This document shows positions 51,555 through 60,887 of a stretch of 64,000 nt of DNA, one piece after another (within the stretch, counting starts at the first letter, position 1; each line of letters begins with the position of its first letter). The stretch lies in assembly GCF_003725535.1 (NCBI RefSeq), contig NZ_RJSF01000043.1, positions 181,796-245,795 on the forward strand, read 5' to 3'. Below the pieces are notes generated by a model. The model searched no databases and was not told the DNA's origin. It was given only the letters and a program-made list of their open reading frames with translations. The translations under genes were made by a program, and so were the position numbers. The stretch is from Nocardioides pocheonensis (GTDB lineage: Bacteria; Actinomycetota; Actinomycetes; Propionibacteriales; Nocardioidaceae).

Positions 51555-51830
51555 TCAGGGCCGGCCGGGGTCGGCGCTCGTCCGGCCCGCTGACCTGGCC
51601 ACGGTGTTGCCGAGGTGCGCCGGGACCGGGGTCGAGGGAAGGTCGCGCATGCGCCGCAGCAGGCGACGCTCTCCCAGACGCACGCCCAGGAAGACCCCGA
51701 GGGCGAGCCAGAACAGTGCGAACAGGAAGACGGCCACCACCGCCGCAGCTCCGAGCATGCCGCCGACGGTACGTCGGGCGATCCTGTGCCGCTCGCCTTT
51801 CGGGGGACCACGCGTGCGGCCGTCCGGCAC
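51555..51830 (-). CDS. Small membrane protein
   Basis: 91 residues with one clear transmembrane segment (AAAVVAVFLFALFWLALGVF) and a basic cytoplasmic tail. No family recognised. The start is uncertain: GTG at 51828-51830 has GAGG only two bases upstream, and the ATG at 51756-51758 would give a 67-residue protein beginning at the membrane helix. It follows the beta-propeller gene on the same strand. Confidence 0.55.
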   Translation of the reverse strand: MPDGRTRGPPKGERHRIARRTVGGMLGAAAVVAVFLFALFWLALGVFLGVRLGERRLLRRMRDLPSTPVPAHLGNTVARSAGRTSADPGRP

Positions 51831-51833
51831 TCC

Positions 51834-53870
51834 TCAGCCCAGGCTCAGCAGGCGCACACCGTGCTGGTCGTCGACCAGGGCGACCCGGCCGTCCGCGAGC
51901 GGCAGCGTGCGTGCCGACCAGCCGGCGTCGGTGACCAGGTCGCGCGCGTCGAGCGCGCCACCGGCGCCGACGTGCAGCGCGACCAGGCGGAGCAGGCCGG
52001 AGCTGCCGCCCTCCACCGTCGTCAGCGCGGTGCGCTGGTCGGGCAGCCAGGTGAACGCCCTCGGGTCGTCCAGGGCGGGCAGGTAGGACTGCTCGCCGAA
52101 GCCGAGGTGGGCCAGCCGCTGCGGAGCGGCGAGGTCGTGGATGTCGAAGACCGCCGACTGGGCGCCCAGCGACCGGCCCAGGTCCGTGGCGTCGACGCCG
52201 AGTCCGAGCAGCAGGCCGTCACCCAGCGGGTGCAGGTACCCCGAGTAGCCCGGGATCTTCAGCTGCCCGATCTCGCGCGGATGGGTGGGGTCGGTGAGGT
52301 CGATCGTGTAGAGCGGGTCCATCTGCCGGAAGGTCACCAGCACGGCGAAGTCGTCGAACCAGCGCACCGACTGGATGTTCTCGTCGACCCCCAGGTCGTC
52401 CACGGTGCCGGTGGGCACCAGGGCACCGTCCTTCTCGGCGAGAACCGTGATCCCGTTGCGGGTCGCCTGCCGGGTCTCCCCGTTGGCGTCGGTGATCGTC
52501 CGCGAGCCGTCCTTCGTCCATGCCACCCGCAGCAGCCCGCCGTGCTCGTCCAGCGACCAGCGGTCCCGCACGGAGCCGTCGACGTGTCCGGACCCGACGT
52601 ACTGGGTGGTGGTGCCCTCCAGCGCGAACGCGTGGAGCTGGGTCCGCACGTCCTGCGCCCGGATCGGCATCGCGCCTCCGGTCATGGAGCCGTTCATGGG
52701 GCCGGGCATCCGCCGCCAAGGGCTGGGCGGGTCGACCCGGGTCGAGGCGACGTAGAGCCGGTCGGCGGAGGAGTAGACGACCTGCCCGTCGGCGGTGACC
52801 GCCACCGCGGTGCGGTGCGCCGGGTCGCCGACGTCGTACGTCGTGACCGCGGTGGTGTCGCTGCCGGACCAGTCCTGGGGGTGGTAGACGTCCGTGCAGC
52901 TCACCAGGGGCGCCGGGCGGGAACCGGCGACCATGTTGTCGACCACGGTCGGCAGCCAGTCGTCGATCGTGGTCGCCCGCACCAGCGCCTCGTTGTGCCG
53001 GGTGGCGTTGCGCTCCCAGGACGTGCCCGGGCGGTCGTTCCGGGGCCTGGCCCACGGGAGCTCGGGCCGGCCGGTCGTCGTGACCAGGCGCACCGTGTCG
53101 CCGTACAGGCGCATCGAGACCTGCCGGCCGCTGTAGGTGTCGTCGTGCGCGATCCGCGGGTGTGCGGGGTCGCTGATGTCGACGTCCACGATCCGGGTCC
53201 CGCCGGCGGGCATCATCGTCCGCTGCACGCCCTCCTGGGGGACGGCGAGGTCGGGAGCGACGAGGTCACCCTCCATCGGCATCGGGCGGCCCCACGCGCC
53301 GGCCGCCTGCGAGACCAGCACGTGGTCGCCGGCCAGCAGCAGCTCGCCGCCGTAGACGTCGATCGGCAGGGAGATCCGGCCGAGCTCCCGGGGCTCGGGT
53401 CCGGTGACGTCGGTGACCACCAGGACCCGCTGGTCGACCAGCCGGACCACCCGACGCCCGTCGGTCTTGACCAGGTCGGGCTCGTCGACGTCGGCCTCCT
53501 GGGTGTTGGTGCCGGTGCCGCTGCTCGAGCGCGCGTCCGAGCCCTTGATCGCTGCCTCCGGCCCCTGTCCGGCCGAGGACGCGGCCAGACCGGCCCCGCT
53601 GGGCATCGGGACGGCGTCGTCCATCGCGTACATCACGGGGCCGTTCCACCCGTAGGGGCCGACCTCCGCGGTCCCGTGCTCGACGTACCAGTTCCGCAGC
53701 GCTGCGCAGCTGTCGAACCGGGACAGCGAGTCGGCGCTCGCCCGCGGTGCCAGCGGGTCGGTGAGGACCAGCGTTGCGGTGGTGGCGGCGAGGCCGCCCA
53801 CGAAGAGGCCGCCGACGACGGCTGCCGACACGAAGCCCCCGCTGAGCGCGAGGCGGGACCGGGTACGCAT
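51834..53870 (-). CDS. Secreted beta-propeller domain protein
   Basis: 678 residues. A signal peptide (about 1-45) is followed by a linker and the family hallmark TNTQEADVDEPDLVKTDGRR at about residue 125, which opens the beta-propeller domain found in secreted proteins of archaea and actinobacteria. Repeated blades follow (VRLVDQRVLVVTDVTGPEPR, GELLLAGDHVLVSQ). Function is unknown; extracellular location is inferred from the signal peptide. Confidence 0.85.
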   Translation of the reverse strand: MRTRSRLALSGGFVSAAVVGGLFVGGLAATTATLVLTDPLAPRASADSLSRFDSCAALRNWYVEHGTAEVGPYGWNGPVMYAMDDAVPMPSGAGLAASSAGQGPEAAIKGSDARSSSGTGTNTQEADVDEPDLVKTDGRRVVRLVDQRVLVVTDVTGPEPRELGRISLPIDVYGGELLLAGDHVLVSQAAGAWGRPMPMEGDLVAPDLAVPQEGVQRTMMPAGGTRIVDVDISDPAHPRIAHDDTYSGRQVSMRLYGDTVRLVTTTGRPELPWARPRNDRPGTSWERNATRHNEALVRATTIDDWLPTVVDNMVAGSRPAPLVSCTDVYHPQDWSGSDTTAVTTYDVGDPAHRTAVAVTADGQVVYSSADRLYVASTRVDPPSPWRRMPGPMNGSMTGGAMPIRAQDVRTQLHAFALEGTTTQYVGSGHVDGSVRDRWSLDEHGGLLRVAWTKDGSRTITDANGETRQATRNGITVLAEKDGALVPTGTVDDLGVDENIQSVRWFDDFAVLVTFRQMDPLYTIDLTDPTHPREIGQLKIPGYSGYLHPLGDGLLLGLGVDATDLGRSLGAQSAVFDIHDLAAPQRLAHLGFGEQSYLPALDDPRAFTWLPDQRTALTTVEGGSSGLLRLVALHVGAGGALDARDLVTDAGWSARTLPLADGRVALVDDQHGVRLLSLG

Positions 53871-53925
53871 GCCGATCGGACGTCGCTAGGCTGCCAGCGG
53901 TTCCCCACCTCCCGAGGAGTACGCC

Positions 53926-55101
53926 GTGCCGGCTGACCGTGACTACGACATCGTGCTCTTCGGAGCCACCGGCTTCACCGGCGAGCTCACCGCTGCCTAC
54001 CTCGCCGAGCACGCGCCCGCCGGCTGCCGCTGGGCGCTCGCGGGCCGCAACGCGACCAAGCTCGAGGACGTCCGGGCCCGGCTCGCGAAGGTCAACCCGG
54101 AGTGCGCCGACCTGCCCCTGCTGCACGCCGACGCCGGTGACCCGGCGTCGCTGCGGTCGGTGGCCGAGGCCACGAAGGTCGTGATCACCACGGTGGGCCC
54201 CTACCTGCTGTACGGCGAGCCGCTGGTCGCCGCCTGCGCCGAGGCGGGCACCGACTACGTCGACCTGACCGGCGAGCCGGAGTTCGTCGACCGGATGTAC
54301 CTCGAGCACCACGACCGCGCGGTGGCGACCGGTGCCCGGATCGTGCACGCCTGCGGCTTCGACTCGATCCCCCACGACCTCGGTGCGTACTTCACCGTCA
54401 AGCAGCTCCCTGCGGGCCGGCCGATCAGGATGCGGGGGGTGGTGCGCTCCAACGCGACGTTCTCGGGCGGCACCTTCCACTCGGCGATGACGGCGTTCTC
54501 CCGCGCGAAGCAGATGAAGGACGCCATGAGCGCGCGGCGCGGCAAGGAGCCGCGTCCCGAGGGTCGGCGCTCGCGTGCGGTGGCCGGCAAGCCGGGCCGT
54601 GACTCCGTGCTCGGCTACTGGCTGCTGCCGCTGCCGACGATCGACCCGTTCATCGTGGCCCGCTCGGGCGCGGCGCTGCCGGCGTACGGTCCCGACTTCC
54701 GCTACTCCCACTACGCCGGCCTCAAGACCCTCCGCTACACCGTCGGGGGAGCCGTGGGCGCGGTCTCGATGGGTCTCGCCGCGCAGGTGCCGCCCGTGCG
54801 CAAGGCGCTGATGAACCGGATCAAGCCCGGTGACGGGCCCTCTGAAGCACGCCGGGCGAAGTCGCACTTCAGCGTCGACTTCGTCGCCGAGTCCGGGGGC
54901 GCCACCGTGCACACCCGCGTGTCGGGCGGCGACCCCGGCTACACCGAGACGGCCAAGATGCTGGCCGAGTCCGCGCTGTGCCTGGCCTTCGACGACAACC
55001 CCGCGACGGCCGGGCAGGTCACCACCGCCCAGGCGATGGGCGACAGCCTGCTCGAGCGGCTGCAGAAGGCCGGCATCAAGTTCAGCACCGTCGCGGCGTA
55101 G
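53926..55101 (+). CDS. Saccharopine dehydrogenase-like / trans-acting enoyl reductase family protein
   Basis: 391 residues. The N-terminal Rossmann motif is GATGFTGELTAAYLAEHAP; later VGPYLLYGEPLVAACAEAGT and DYVDLTGEPEFV are typical of saccharopine-dehydrogenase-like oxidoreductases, including the mycobacterial lipid enoyl reductases (Rv2449c, Rv2953). The C-terminal helix VGGAVGAVSMGLAAQVPPVR may contact membrane. NAD(P)-dependent reduction of a lipid intermediate is plausible. GTG start. Confidence 0.8.
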   Translation: MPADRDYDIVLFGATGFTGELTAAYLAEHAPAGCRWALAGRNATKLEDVRARLAKVNPECADLPLLHADAGDPASLRSVAEATKVVITTVGPYLLYGEPLVAACAEAGTDYVDLTGEPEFVDRMYLEHHDRAVATGARIVHACGFDSIPHDLGAYFTVKQLPAGRPIRMRGVVRSNATFSGGTFHSAMTAFSRAKQMKDAMSARRGKEPRPEGRRSRAVAGKPGRDSVLGYWLLPLPTIDPFIVARSGAALPAYGPDFRYSHYAGLKTLRYTVGGAVGAVSMGLAAQVPPVRKALMNRIKPGDGPSEARRAKSHFSVDFVAESGGATVHTRVSGGDPGYTETAKMLAESALCLAFDDNPATAGQVTTAQAMGDSLLERLQKAGIKFSTVAA

Positions 55102-55109
55102 CCGCGTCC

Positions 55110-55156
55110 CAACCACCGGTGGTTGAGGTGCGAGCGAAGCGAGCCTCGAAACCCCA
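55110..55156. repeat. REP-like repeat before efeB
   Basis: A perfect 16-bp palindrome (CAACCACCGGTGGTTG, 55110-55125) is followed by GAGGTGCGAGCGAAGCGAGC and CTCGAAACCCC. It fills a convergent junction and belongs to the same family as the others. Confidence 0.75.
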
Positions 55157-55159
55157 CGC

Positions 55160-56458
55160 CTACGCGAACAGCGCCTGACCGACGTACTCGCCCGGCCGCA
55201 CGCCCGGCGGCACCGCCCAGAGCCCGGATCCGGTGTGCTGGAGGTACTCCATCAGGCCGTCCTTGGCGGACAGCTGGTTCTGCATCGGGACGTAGTGCCG
55301 GTCGGGGTCGCGGACGAAGGCGACGAAGAAGAGACCGGCGTCCAGCCGGCCGAGGCTGTCGCTGCCGTCGGTGAAGTTGTAGCCGCGCCGGAGCATCCGC
55401 GTGCCGTCGTTCTGCGTGGGGTGGGCCAGCCGGACGTGGGAGTTCAGGGGCACCAGCGGTCCGGCGCTGCCCTGCAGGTCGAGGTCCGGCTCGGTGTGCT
55501 CGGTGCCGCCGGACAGCGGGGCGCCGTGGGCGCGGTCGCGCCCGACCAACGCCTCCTGCTCCCGCAGCGAGGTGCGGTCCCAGGTCTCGATGTGCATGTT
55601 GATCCGGCGGGCGACCAGGTAGGACCCGCCGGCCAGCCACCGCGCTGCCGGGTCGTCGTCGTGGCCGACCCAGACGAACGTCTCGAGGTCGGCGGTCTCC
55701 TCGGCCTTGAGGTTCGCGGTGCCGTCCTTGAAGCCGAGCAGGTTGCGCGGCGTCTGCTGGCTGCGCGAGGTCGACGAGGTGCGACCGAAGCCGAGCTGGG
55801 CCCACCGCACGGCGACGGTGCCGAAGCCGATCCGGGCCAGGTTGCGGATCGCGTGCACGGCGACCTGGGGGTCGTTCGCACACGCCTGCACGCAGAGGTC
55901 GCCGTCGCTGCGCGCAGGGTCGAGGTCGTCGCCGGGGAAGTGGGGGAGCCGGCGCAGCCCCGCGGGCCGGCGGTCGCGCAGGCCGAACCGGTCGACGCCG
56001 TCCTTCTCGAAGAGGGTCGGGCCGAAGCCGAAAGTCAGGGTCAGACCGGCCGGCGGCAGGCCCAGCGCCTCGCCGGTGTCGCCGGGCGGTGAGTCGTAGC
56101 TGGTCGCGGTCGCGCTGCCGACCGCCTTGCCGGCGGTCATCGCCGCGGCCGCCTCGGTCCACGCGCGCAGCAGGGCGACCAGCGCGTCGCGCGAGTCGGT
56201 GGTGACGTCGAACGAGGCGAAGTGCAGCCGGTCCTGGGCCGGGGTGACGATGCCCGCTTGGTGCTCGCCGTGGAACGCGTAGCCGAGCCCGGCATCCGGC
56301 GAGTTGTCCTCCTGCTGCGCCTGGGCCACGCCGAAGCCGCCCAGTCCGGCGGCGCCGGCCAGTGCGCCGGCGCCCGCGACACCGAGCAGCCGGCGGCGCG
56401 ACAGCGCTCCCGGGTCGCTCGCTGCGGTGGTCGACTCGGCGTGCGGCCCCGTGGTCAC
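55160..56458 (-). CDS. efeB: Tat-exported Dyp-type peroxidase EfeB
   Basis: 432 residues. A twin-arginine signal (SRRRLLGVAGAGALAGAAGL) leads to a Dyp-type peroxidase with the GFKDGTANL motif (catalytic Asp) and the heme-ligand region around EHTEPDLDLQ. In EfeUOB systems EfeB is exported folded with heme and helps extract or oxidise iron. The GTG at 56456-56458 overlaps the efeO stop. Confidence 0.9.
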   Translation of the reverse strand: MTTGPHAESTTAASDPGALSRRRLLGVAGAGALAGAAGLGGFGVAQAQQEDNSPDAGLGYAFHGEHQAGIVTPAQDRLHFASFDVTTDSRDALVALLRAWTEAAAAMTAGKAVGSATATSYDSPPGDTGEALGLPPAGLTLTFGFGPTLFEKDGVDRFGLRDRRPAGLRRLPHFPGDDLDPARSDGDLCVQACANDPQVAVHAIRNLARIGFGTVAVRWAQLGFGRTSSTSRSQQTPRNLLGFKDGTANLKAEETADLETFVWVGHDDDPAARWLAGGSYLVARRINMHIETWDRTSLREQEALVGRDRAHGAPLSGGTEHTEPDLDLQGSAGPLVPLNSHVRLAHPTQNDGTRMLRRGYNFTDGSDSLGRLDAGLFFVAFVRDPDRHYVPMQNQLSAKDGLMEYLQHTGSGLWAVPPGVRPGEYVGQALFA

Positions 56459-57618
56459 GCCGTGACCGCGCCGGTCATCTTCGACAGCGGCTCGGCCAGC
56501 GCGTTGACCGCGTCGGACAGCTGCTTGCGCTGCTCGGGTGTCACGGTGTCGTAGGAGACGAAGCCGTCCCCCGACCTGTACTGGTCGAGCAGCTTCTGCA
56601 GGTCGTCGAACCGCTCGTCGATCTGCTCCTCGAGGTCGTGGTCCTTGACCGCGAGGATCGGCTCGAGCAGCTCGAAGGCGGTCCTGGCGCCGTCGACGTT
56701 GGCCTGGAAGTCCCACAGGTCGGTGTGCGACCAGATCTCCTCCTCGCCGGTGATCTTGCCGGTCGCGACCTCGTCCATCAGCTCCTTGGAGCCGTTGCCG
56801 AGGTGGGTGACGTCGTAGGTCTGGGTCTGGACCCGGGTGTGCAGGGTCTTGGTGTTGGCGAGCAGGTCCTGGGCGTACGTCGCCCGCTGCGCCCGGTTGA
56901 GAGCGGTGTAGCCCTTCGCCGGCGGCCAGAGGTCCTTCTCCAGCAGGTGCCAGCCGGTCCACTTCTGGCCCTGCTCGAGGTCGGCCTCGCGCAGGTCCAT
57001 CTTCGGGTCGAGGTCGCCGAAGGACTCCGCCACCGGCTCGATCCGCTCCCAGTGCTGCCGCGCCGTGGGGTACAGCGAGCGGGCCTTCGCGTCGTCGCCG
57101 GACCGGTACGCCGCGACGAACTGCGTGGTGCCTTCCAGCAGTGCGTCCGCCTCCTGCTTGACGTAGTCGGCGTAGGACTCGGTGGCGTGCTCGAGGGTCT
57201 CCTGGTCGACGTCGGCGACCGAGCTCTTCCGGCCGGAGTCCGTGACGGTCAGCTTGCCGCGGATGCCGTCGCCCTCCATGCCGGGCTTGCAGGCCGTGAC
57301 GTAGGTGCCCGGCGCCACGCTCACGACGAGGTCGCGGGTCAGTCCGGGACCGATGTTCTCGACCTCACCGACGATCCGCTTGCCGTCCTCGGCGTACAGG
57401 TAGAACTCGGTCACCTTGCTGCCGGTGTTCTTGATCCGGAACGTCACCCGCCCGGAGCCCGCCTTGGTGCTGGAGAGCTCGCACGCGGTGGCCGACGAGG
57501 TGACCGTGATCGGGCCGCTGCCCTCGGCGCCGTCGCTCTTGTTGGACTGGGTGAGGCTGCAGGCGGTGAGCGGGACGGCCAGAAGAGCGCAGGCTGCCGC
57601 GGTCGGGAGGATCTTCAC
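56455..57618 (-). CDS. efeO: Iron uptake system lipoprotein EfeO
   Basis: 387 residues. The signal ends in a lipobox (VPLTAC), so it is a membrane-anchored lipoprotein. An N-terminal cupredoxin-like domain (VTVTSSATACELSSTKAGSG) is followed by the M75/imelysin domain with HWERIEPVAESFGDLDPKMD, whose HxxE binds metal. It delivers iron to EfeU. GTG at 57616-57618 follows GGAAAGG. Confidence 0.9.
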   Translation of the reverse strand: MKILPTAAACALLAVPLTACSLTQSNKSDGAEGSGPITVTSSATACELSSTKAGSGRVTFRIKNTGSKVTEFYLYAEDGKRIVGEVENIGPGLTRDLVVSVAPGTYVTACKPGMEGDGIRGKLTVTDSGRKSSVADVDQETLEHATESYADYVKQEADALLEGTTQFVAAYRSGDDAKARSLYPTARQHWERIEPVAESFGDLDPKMDLREADLEQGQKWTGWHLLEKDLWPPAKGYTALNRAQRATYAQDLLANTKTLHTRVQTQTYDVTHLGNGSKELMDEVATGKITGEEEIWSHTDLWDFQANVDGARTAFELLEPILAVKDHDLEEQIDERFDDLQKLLDQYRSGDGFVSYDTVTPEQRKQLSDAVNALAEPLSKMTGAVTA

Positions 57619-57718
57619 GGGGGACCTTTCCAGGGGTGACCGGCCGTCGGCCGACGTTCGAAGGCCGGCCACGAGAGTCGGTGACAGGGGAGGTGGGGAC
57701 GAGCGAGGGTGACGAACG

Positions 57719-58582
57719 TCAGCGGGGTGCGGCCGGCGTGGGTGCCGGGGCCGGCGCGGGTGCCGCTGCCGGGGTGCGGACCCGTCGCAGGAAGATGGTC
57801 AGCGTCGGCACGACGTACAGGACCCAGGCGATGAGCTCGAGCCAGGTGGTCGCCGGGGAGAAGTTGAAGACGCCCTTGAGGAAGGTGCCCAGCCACGACG
57901 TCGGGTCGATCGTGCCGCTGACGTCGAACGCGAGGCTGTTCAGCCCGGGCAGGATGCCGGCCTCCTGGAGGTCGTGGAAGCCGTAGGCCAGCACGCCGGC
58001 CGCAACCACGATGAGGATGGCGCCGGTCCAGGTGAAGAACTTCGACAGGTTGATCCGCAGCACGCCCTTGTAGAAGGCGTAGCCCATCGCGACCGCGGTG
58101 AGGATCCCGAGCAGGGCTCCGAGCAGCGGTGAGACTGAGGAGGCTCCGCTGCTCGTCGCGGCCTGCGTGGCCGCCCACAGGAACAGCGCGGTCTCGAGGC
58201 CCTCGCGCCCGACGGCGAGCGCGGCGACCAGGACGAGGCTCGCGCGGCCGCCCTCGGCCGCGAGGTCGATCTTGCCGCGCAGCTCGCCGGAGAGCCCGCG
58301 AGCGTGACGGGCCATCCAGAAGACCATCCAGGTCACGAAGCCGACCGCGATGATCGACAACGTGCCCCCGATCGCCTCCTGGGCCTCGAAGGTCAGGCTG
58401 CGCGGACCCCAGGTGAGCAGCGCACCGAAGGCGAGCGACACCCCGACGGCCGCGGCGATGCCGGTCCAGATGCGGGGGAGCAGCTGCGTGCGGTCGCTCT
58501 TGACCAGGTAGGCGATCAGGATCACCACGACCAGCGACGCTTCGAGTCCCTCGCGGAGACCGATCAGGTAGTTGGCGAGCAC
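57719..58582 (-). CDS. efeU: Iron permease EfeU (FTR1 family)
   Basis: 287 residues, seven transmembrane segments. Both FTR1 iron-passage motifs are present: REGLEASL at about residue 9 and GREGLETALF at about 123. It imports ferric iron across the cytoplasmic membrane. The C-terminus is an Ala/Pro-rich tail. GTG start. An IdeR/DtxR box lies 16 bp upstream, so the efeUOB operon is probably iron-repressed. Confidence 0.92.
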   Translation of the reverse strand: MLANYLIGLREGLEASLVVVILIAYLVKSDRTQLLPRIWTGIAAAVGVSLAFGALLTWGPRSLTFEAQEAIGGTLSIIAVGFVTWMVFWMARHARGLSGELRGKIDLAAEGGRASLVLVAALAVGREGLETALFLWAATQAATSSGASSVSPLLGALLGILTAVAMGYAFYKGVLRINLSKFFTWTGAILIVVAAGVLAYGFHDLQEAGILPGLNSLAFDVSGTIDPTSWLGTFLKGVFNFSPATTWLELIAWVLYVVPTLTIFLRRVRTPAAAPAPAPAPTPAAPR

Positions 58583-58598
58583 GACGCACTCCGTAGGA

Positions 58599-58617
58599 TC
58601 AGGTTAGGCTTACCTAA
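58599..58617. promoter_or_regulatory. IdeR/DtxR operator before efeUOB
   Basis: TCAGGTTAGGCTTACCTAA matches the 19-bp iron-box consensus TTAGGTTAGGCTAACCTAA at 17 positions. It lies 16 bp upstream of the efeU start, where binding would cover the promoter. Confidence 0.85.
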
Positions 58618-58622
58618 TCAGT

Positions 58623-58883
58623 AAACACCGCGGTCTTCGCGGCCAGCAAGTCGGGGCTCGTGTGCGATGAGCCACAGCGGCCGTCGCTGCCGACGGTACC
58701 CACGCCGATCCCCGCGCAACGCCGGTCGTTGTGCCCTGCAGTTCAGGACCTTGGCCCTGACTTCGTCCGGTGTGGTCGCGGGTCAGCTCGGCGGCGTGCG
58801 ATGCGTCGGACCCGCTGCATCGGGATCGGCCGGGGAGCGTGCGCGGCAGCCGTCCGACCGGGGCGGCTGTCGCGCCGCGGCAG
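58623..58883. other. Intergenic, nothing recognised
   Basis: I see no convincing gene, RNA or repeat here. Open frames through the region lack ribosome binding sites and family similarity. Base composition is slightly less GC-rich than in the neighbouring genes. Confidence 0.5.
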
Positions 58884-58928
58884 TGCCCCAGGCCAGAGTC
58901 GAACTGGCGACCTTTCGCTTAGGAGGCG
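58884..58928 (-). other. tRNA-Arg(CCT) 3' fragment, probable attachment site
   Basis: Read on the minus strand: anticodon loop CTCCTAA, 3' anticodon arm GCGAA, variable loop, T-arm GCCAG-TTCGACT-CTGGC, acceptor CTGGGGC and discriminator A. The 5' half is missing: no matching GCCCCAG acceptor strand lies upstream, and the 5' anticodon arm stops matching after three bases. Such a tail is what remains at the far end of an element integrated in a tRNA gene. Confidence 0.8.
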
Positions 58929-59074
58929 GCTGCACATGTGGCGCTGACCTGCGACAACGCAGGTTACCGAGGCAAATTGACAGAAGATTGACATACGAGT
59001 GCCGCCCACCTCGGTCGTCGATCGGGTCCGCGGCGCCTTGGCACGCTCCGTCACGGTCCGCACACCTCAGCGAC

Positions 59075-59416
59075 ATGAGCACCGCACCGAATCCGTCGGA
59101 GGGACTGCCCGTCCTCCTCACCATCCACGACATTGCAGCGCTATTCCGGGTGCAGCGGACCACTGCATATGCCCGGACTCGCGACCCCGACTTCCCGGAC
59201 CCGCTGGTGATCTCGGGCTCCTGCTACCGCTGGTATGCCCACGAGGTGCTGGCCTACATCGACGCGAGGCGCACCCAAAAGAAGGCGCACCTGCGCCGCA
59301 CTGCACCCGAAGTCGGCGGAGCGCTCCCAGCGCTTGCAAGCCCGCCAGGTGTGCCCAAGGCGCGCACGACCAGACGCCAGCGGCGGACGAGCAGCGCCGC
59401 CACATCCAATGCGTGA
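59075..59416 (+). CDS. Excisionase-like HTH protein
   Basis: 113 residues. The N-terminal 60 residues (LLTIHDIAALFRVQRTTAYA, RTRDPDFPDPLVISGSCYRW) form a MerR/AlpA-type helix-turn-helix as in recombination directionality factors. The C-terminal 40 residues are basic and low complexity. It precedes the integrase by 25 bp, the usual xis-int arrangement. ATG at 59075 is chosen over longer frames that run back into the attachment site. Confidence 0.75.
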   Translation: MSTAPNPSEGLPVLLTIHDIAALFRVQRTTAYARTRDPDFPDPLVISGSCYRWYAHEVLAYIDARRTQKKAHLRRTAPEVGGALPALASPPGVPKARTTRRQRRTSSAATSNA

Positions 59417-59441
59417 AGCGTCGACCCAAGGAGGAGACCCC

Positions 59442-60821
59442 GTGCCACGCCCGCAGCCCTACGACCGATACGAAGACCCCACGCGCCCGGACGACGACCA
59501 GACGTCCTGGGACACCCCGCTGGGCCTGGTGGCGCTCTACGCGCCGACCCAGGCCGTCCCCTATTACCGGATCGTCTGGGGCAACCCGCAGGAGGGCACC
59601 ACCGTCGGCAGGTACTTCGACCGGGGCTGGGCAAAGGCCCTCGTGCGAGAGCAGCTCATCGTCGCCGGCGCGACGCCAAGAACGGAGCAGCCCGTGTCGG
59701 TGGGGATCGACTACTGGCTGTCGCCGGAGCGCCCGAAGCCGCGGGGCTCTTGGGGCGAGTCGCACACAAAGACGATGACCTACTACGCCGAGCGGTACTT
59801 CAGGCCGGTGTTCGGAACCACCCGCCACCTGGATCTGCGGCGCTCTCACGTCCAACAGGCAGTGAACCTCGCCCCGACCGAGTCCGAGGGGAGGAACGTC
59901 CGCCGCGCAGCCCGATCGCTGATCGGGGCGCTGCGCCAAGGCGACTACCTCCTGGAGAACCAGGTGATCGACCTCGCCACGGTCTGGTGGCACGGCGTGC
60001 GAATCGTGAAGGTCACCGACCAGAGCGATGGCAGAGTCGACTTCGTTCCCCGCAGCAAGCGACCCACCCACACTGAGGTGAGGGCGCTGCGCGAGTCGAT
60101 GGCGAGACGCCGCCGAAGAGGCACCAAGGGGTGGCGAGCGCTCGCCGTCGAGCTCGCCGCATACTCAGGGGTCCGCCGCGGCGAGCTCGCCGTGCTGGAC
60201 GACACAACCGTCTCAAGTGATGGCCGCATCCGCGTCCAATGGCGGCTCGAGACCATCGGCGGACCGCACCTCGCTCTGCCCAAGGGGAACAAACGCCGGT
60301 GGACCACATACCCACAGATCACACCGACCGGCTTCCCCCTGGCCGACGCCATCGCCGAGCGCCTGGACGAGATCGCGAGAGAGAAAGCTGCTGGCACGAA
60401 CCCGCGGGGACTCCTTTTCCCGTCCGAACGCGGAACCTGGCTGCTCGGCAGCAACTTCCATCGCGACGTCTTCGAGCCTGCGGCACTTTACGCTGGCTGG
60501 CCCTTCGTCGAAGAGGTGAAGCCTTGGGGCATAGGAAAGACCCGGCGCCAACGCACCTGGGCCCTCACCTGGCACTCGCTTCGACACACCTTCGTGACGT
60601 GGCAGCTCGAAGACCTCCACCAGCCCCCATCGCGAGTCGCGACTCTCGCCGGTCACGAATCAGCGGAGTTCACCCTCGCCCGCTACGTCTCCGGCACCAC
60701 TGACGACATCACCGACTCCCTGGCCGCCCTCGGCTGGCGCACGGACGAGGCCGAGGTGCCAGCACAGCTCACCGGCCACCGCGAGCCGGTTACCCCACAG
60801 ACGAGCTTCATCGCGAGCTAA
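59442..60821 (+). CDS. Tyrosine integrase
   Basis: 459 residues. The catalytic set is complete: Arg in AYSGVRRGELAVL (about 245), HSLRH (about 378-382), GH in LAGHESAEFTLARY (about 405) and the nucleophile Tyr at about 415. The N-terminal 200 residues contain a SAM-like core-binding domain. It integrates the element at the tRNA-Arg site. GTG at 59442 follows AAGGAGGAG; an ATG at 59409 overlaps the previous gene and is less likely. Confidence 0.92.
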   Translation: MPRPQPYDRYEDPTRPDDDQTSWDTPLGLVALYAPTQAVPYYRIVWGNPQEGTTVGRYFDRGWAKALVREQLIVAGATPRTEQPVSVGIDYWLSPERPKPRGSWGESHTKTMTYYAERYFRPVFGTTRHLDLRRSHVQQAVNLAPTESEGRNVRRAARSLIGALRQGDYLLENQVIDLATVWWHGVRIVKVTDQSDGRVDFVPRSKRPTHTEVRALRESMARRRRRGTKGWRALAVELAAYSGVRRGELAVLDDTTVSSDGRIRVQWRLETIGGPHLALPKGNKRRWTTYPQITPTGFPLADAIAERLDEIAREKAAGTNPRGLLFPSERGTWLLGSNFHRDVFEPAALYAGWPFVEEVKPWGIGKTRRQRTWALTWHSLRHTFVTWQLEDLHQPPSRVATLAGHESAEFTLARYVSGTTDDITDSLAALGWRTDEAEVPAQLTGHREPVTPQTSFIAS

Positions 60822-60887
60822 CGGTTGCCGGATCGCTCGTGCACGCTCGCTGCGACAGGAGGGAAGCGCGAGCGGGGTGCTGTCACG

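Noticed and set aside
58884-58960. Intact tRNA-Arg gene
   Set aside because: Only the 3' part from the anticodon loop fits; no 5' acceptor strand or D-arm can be aligned.
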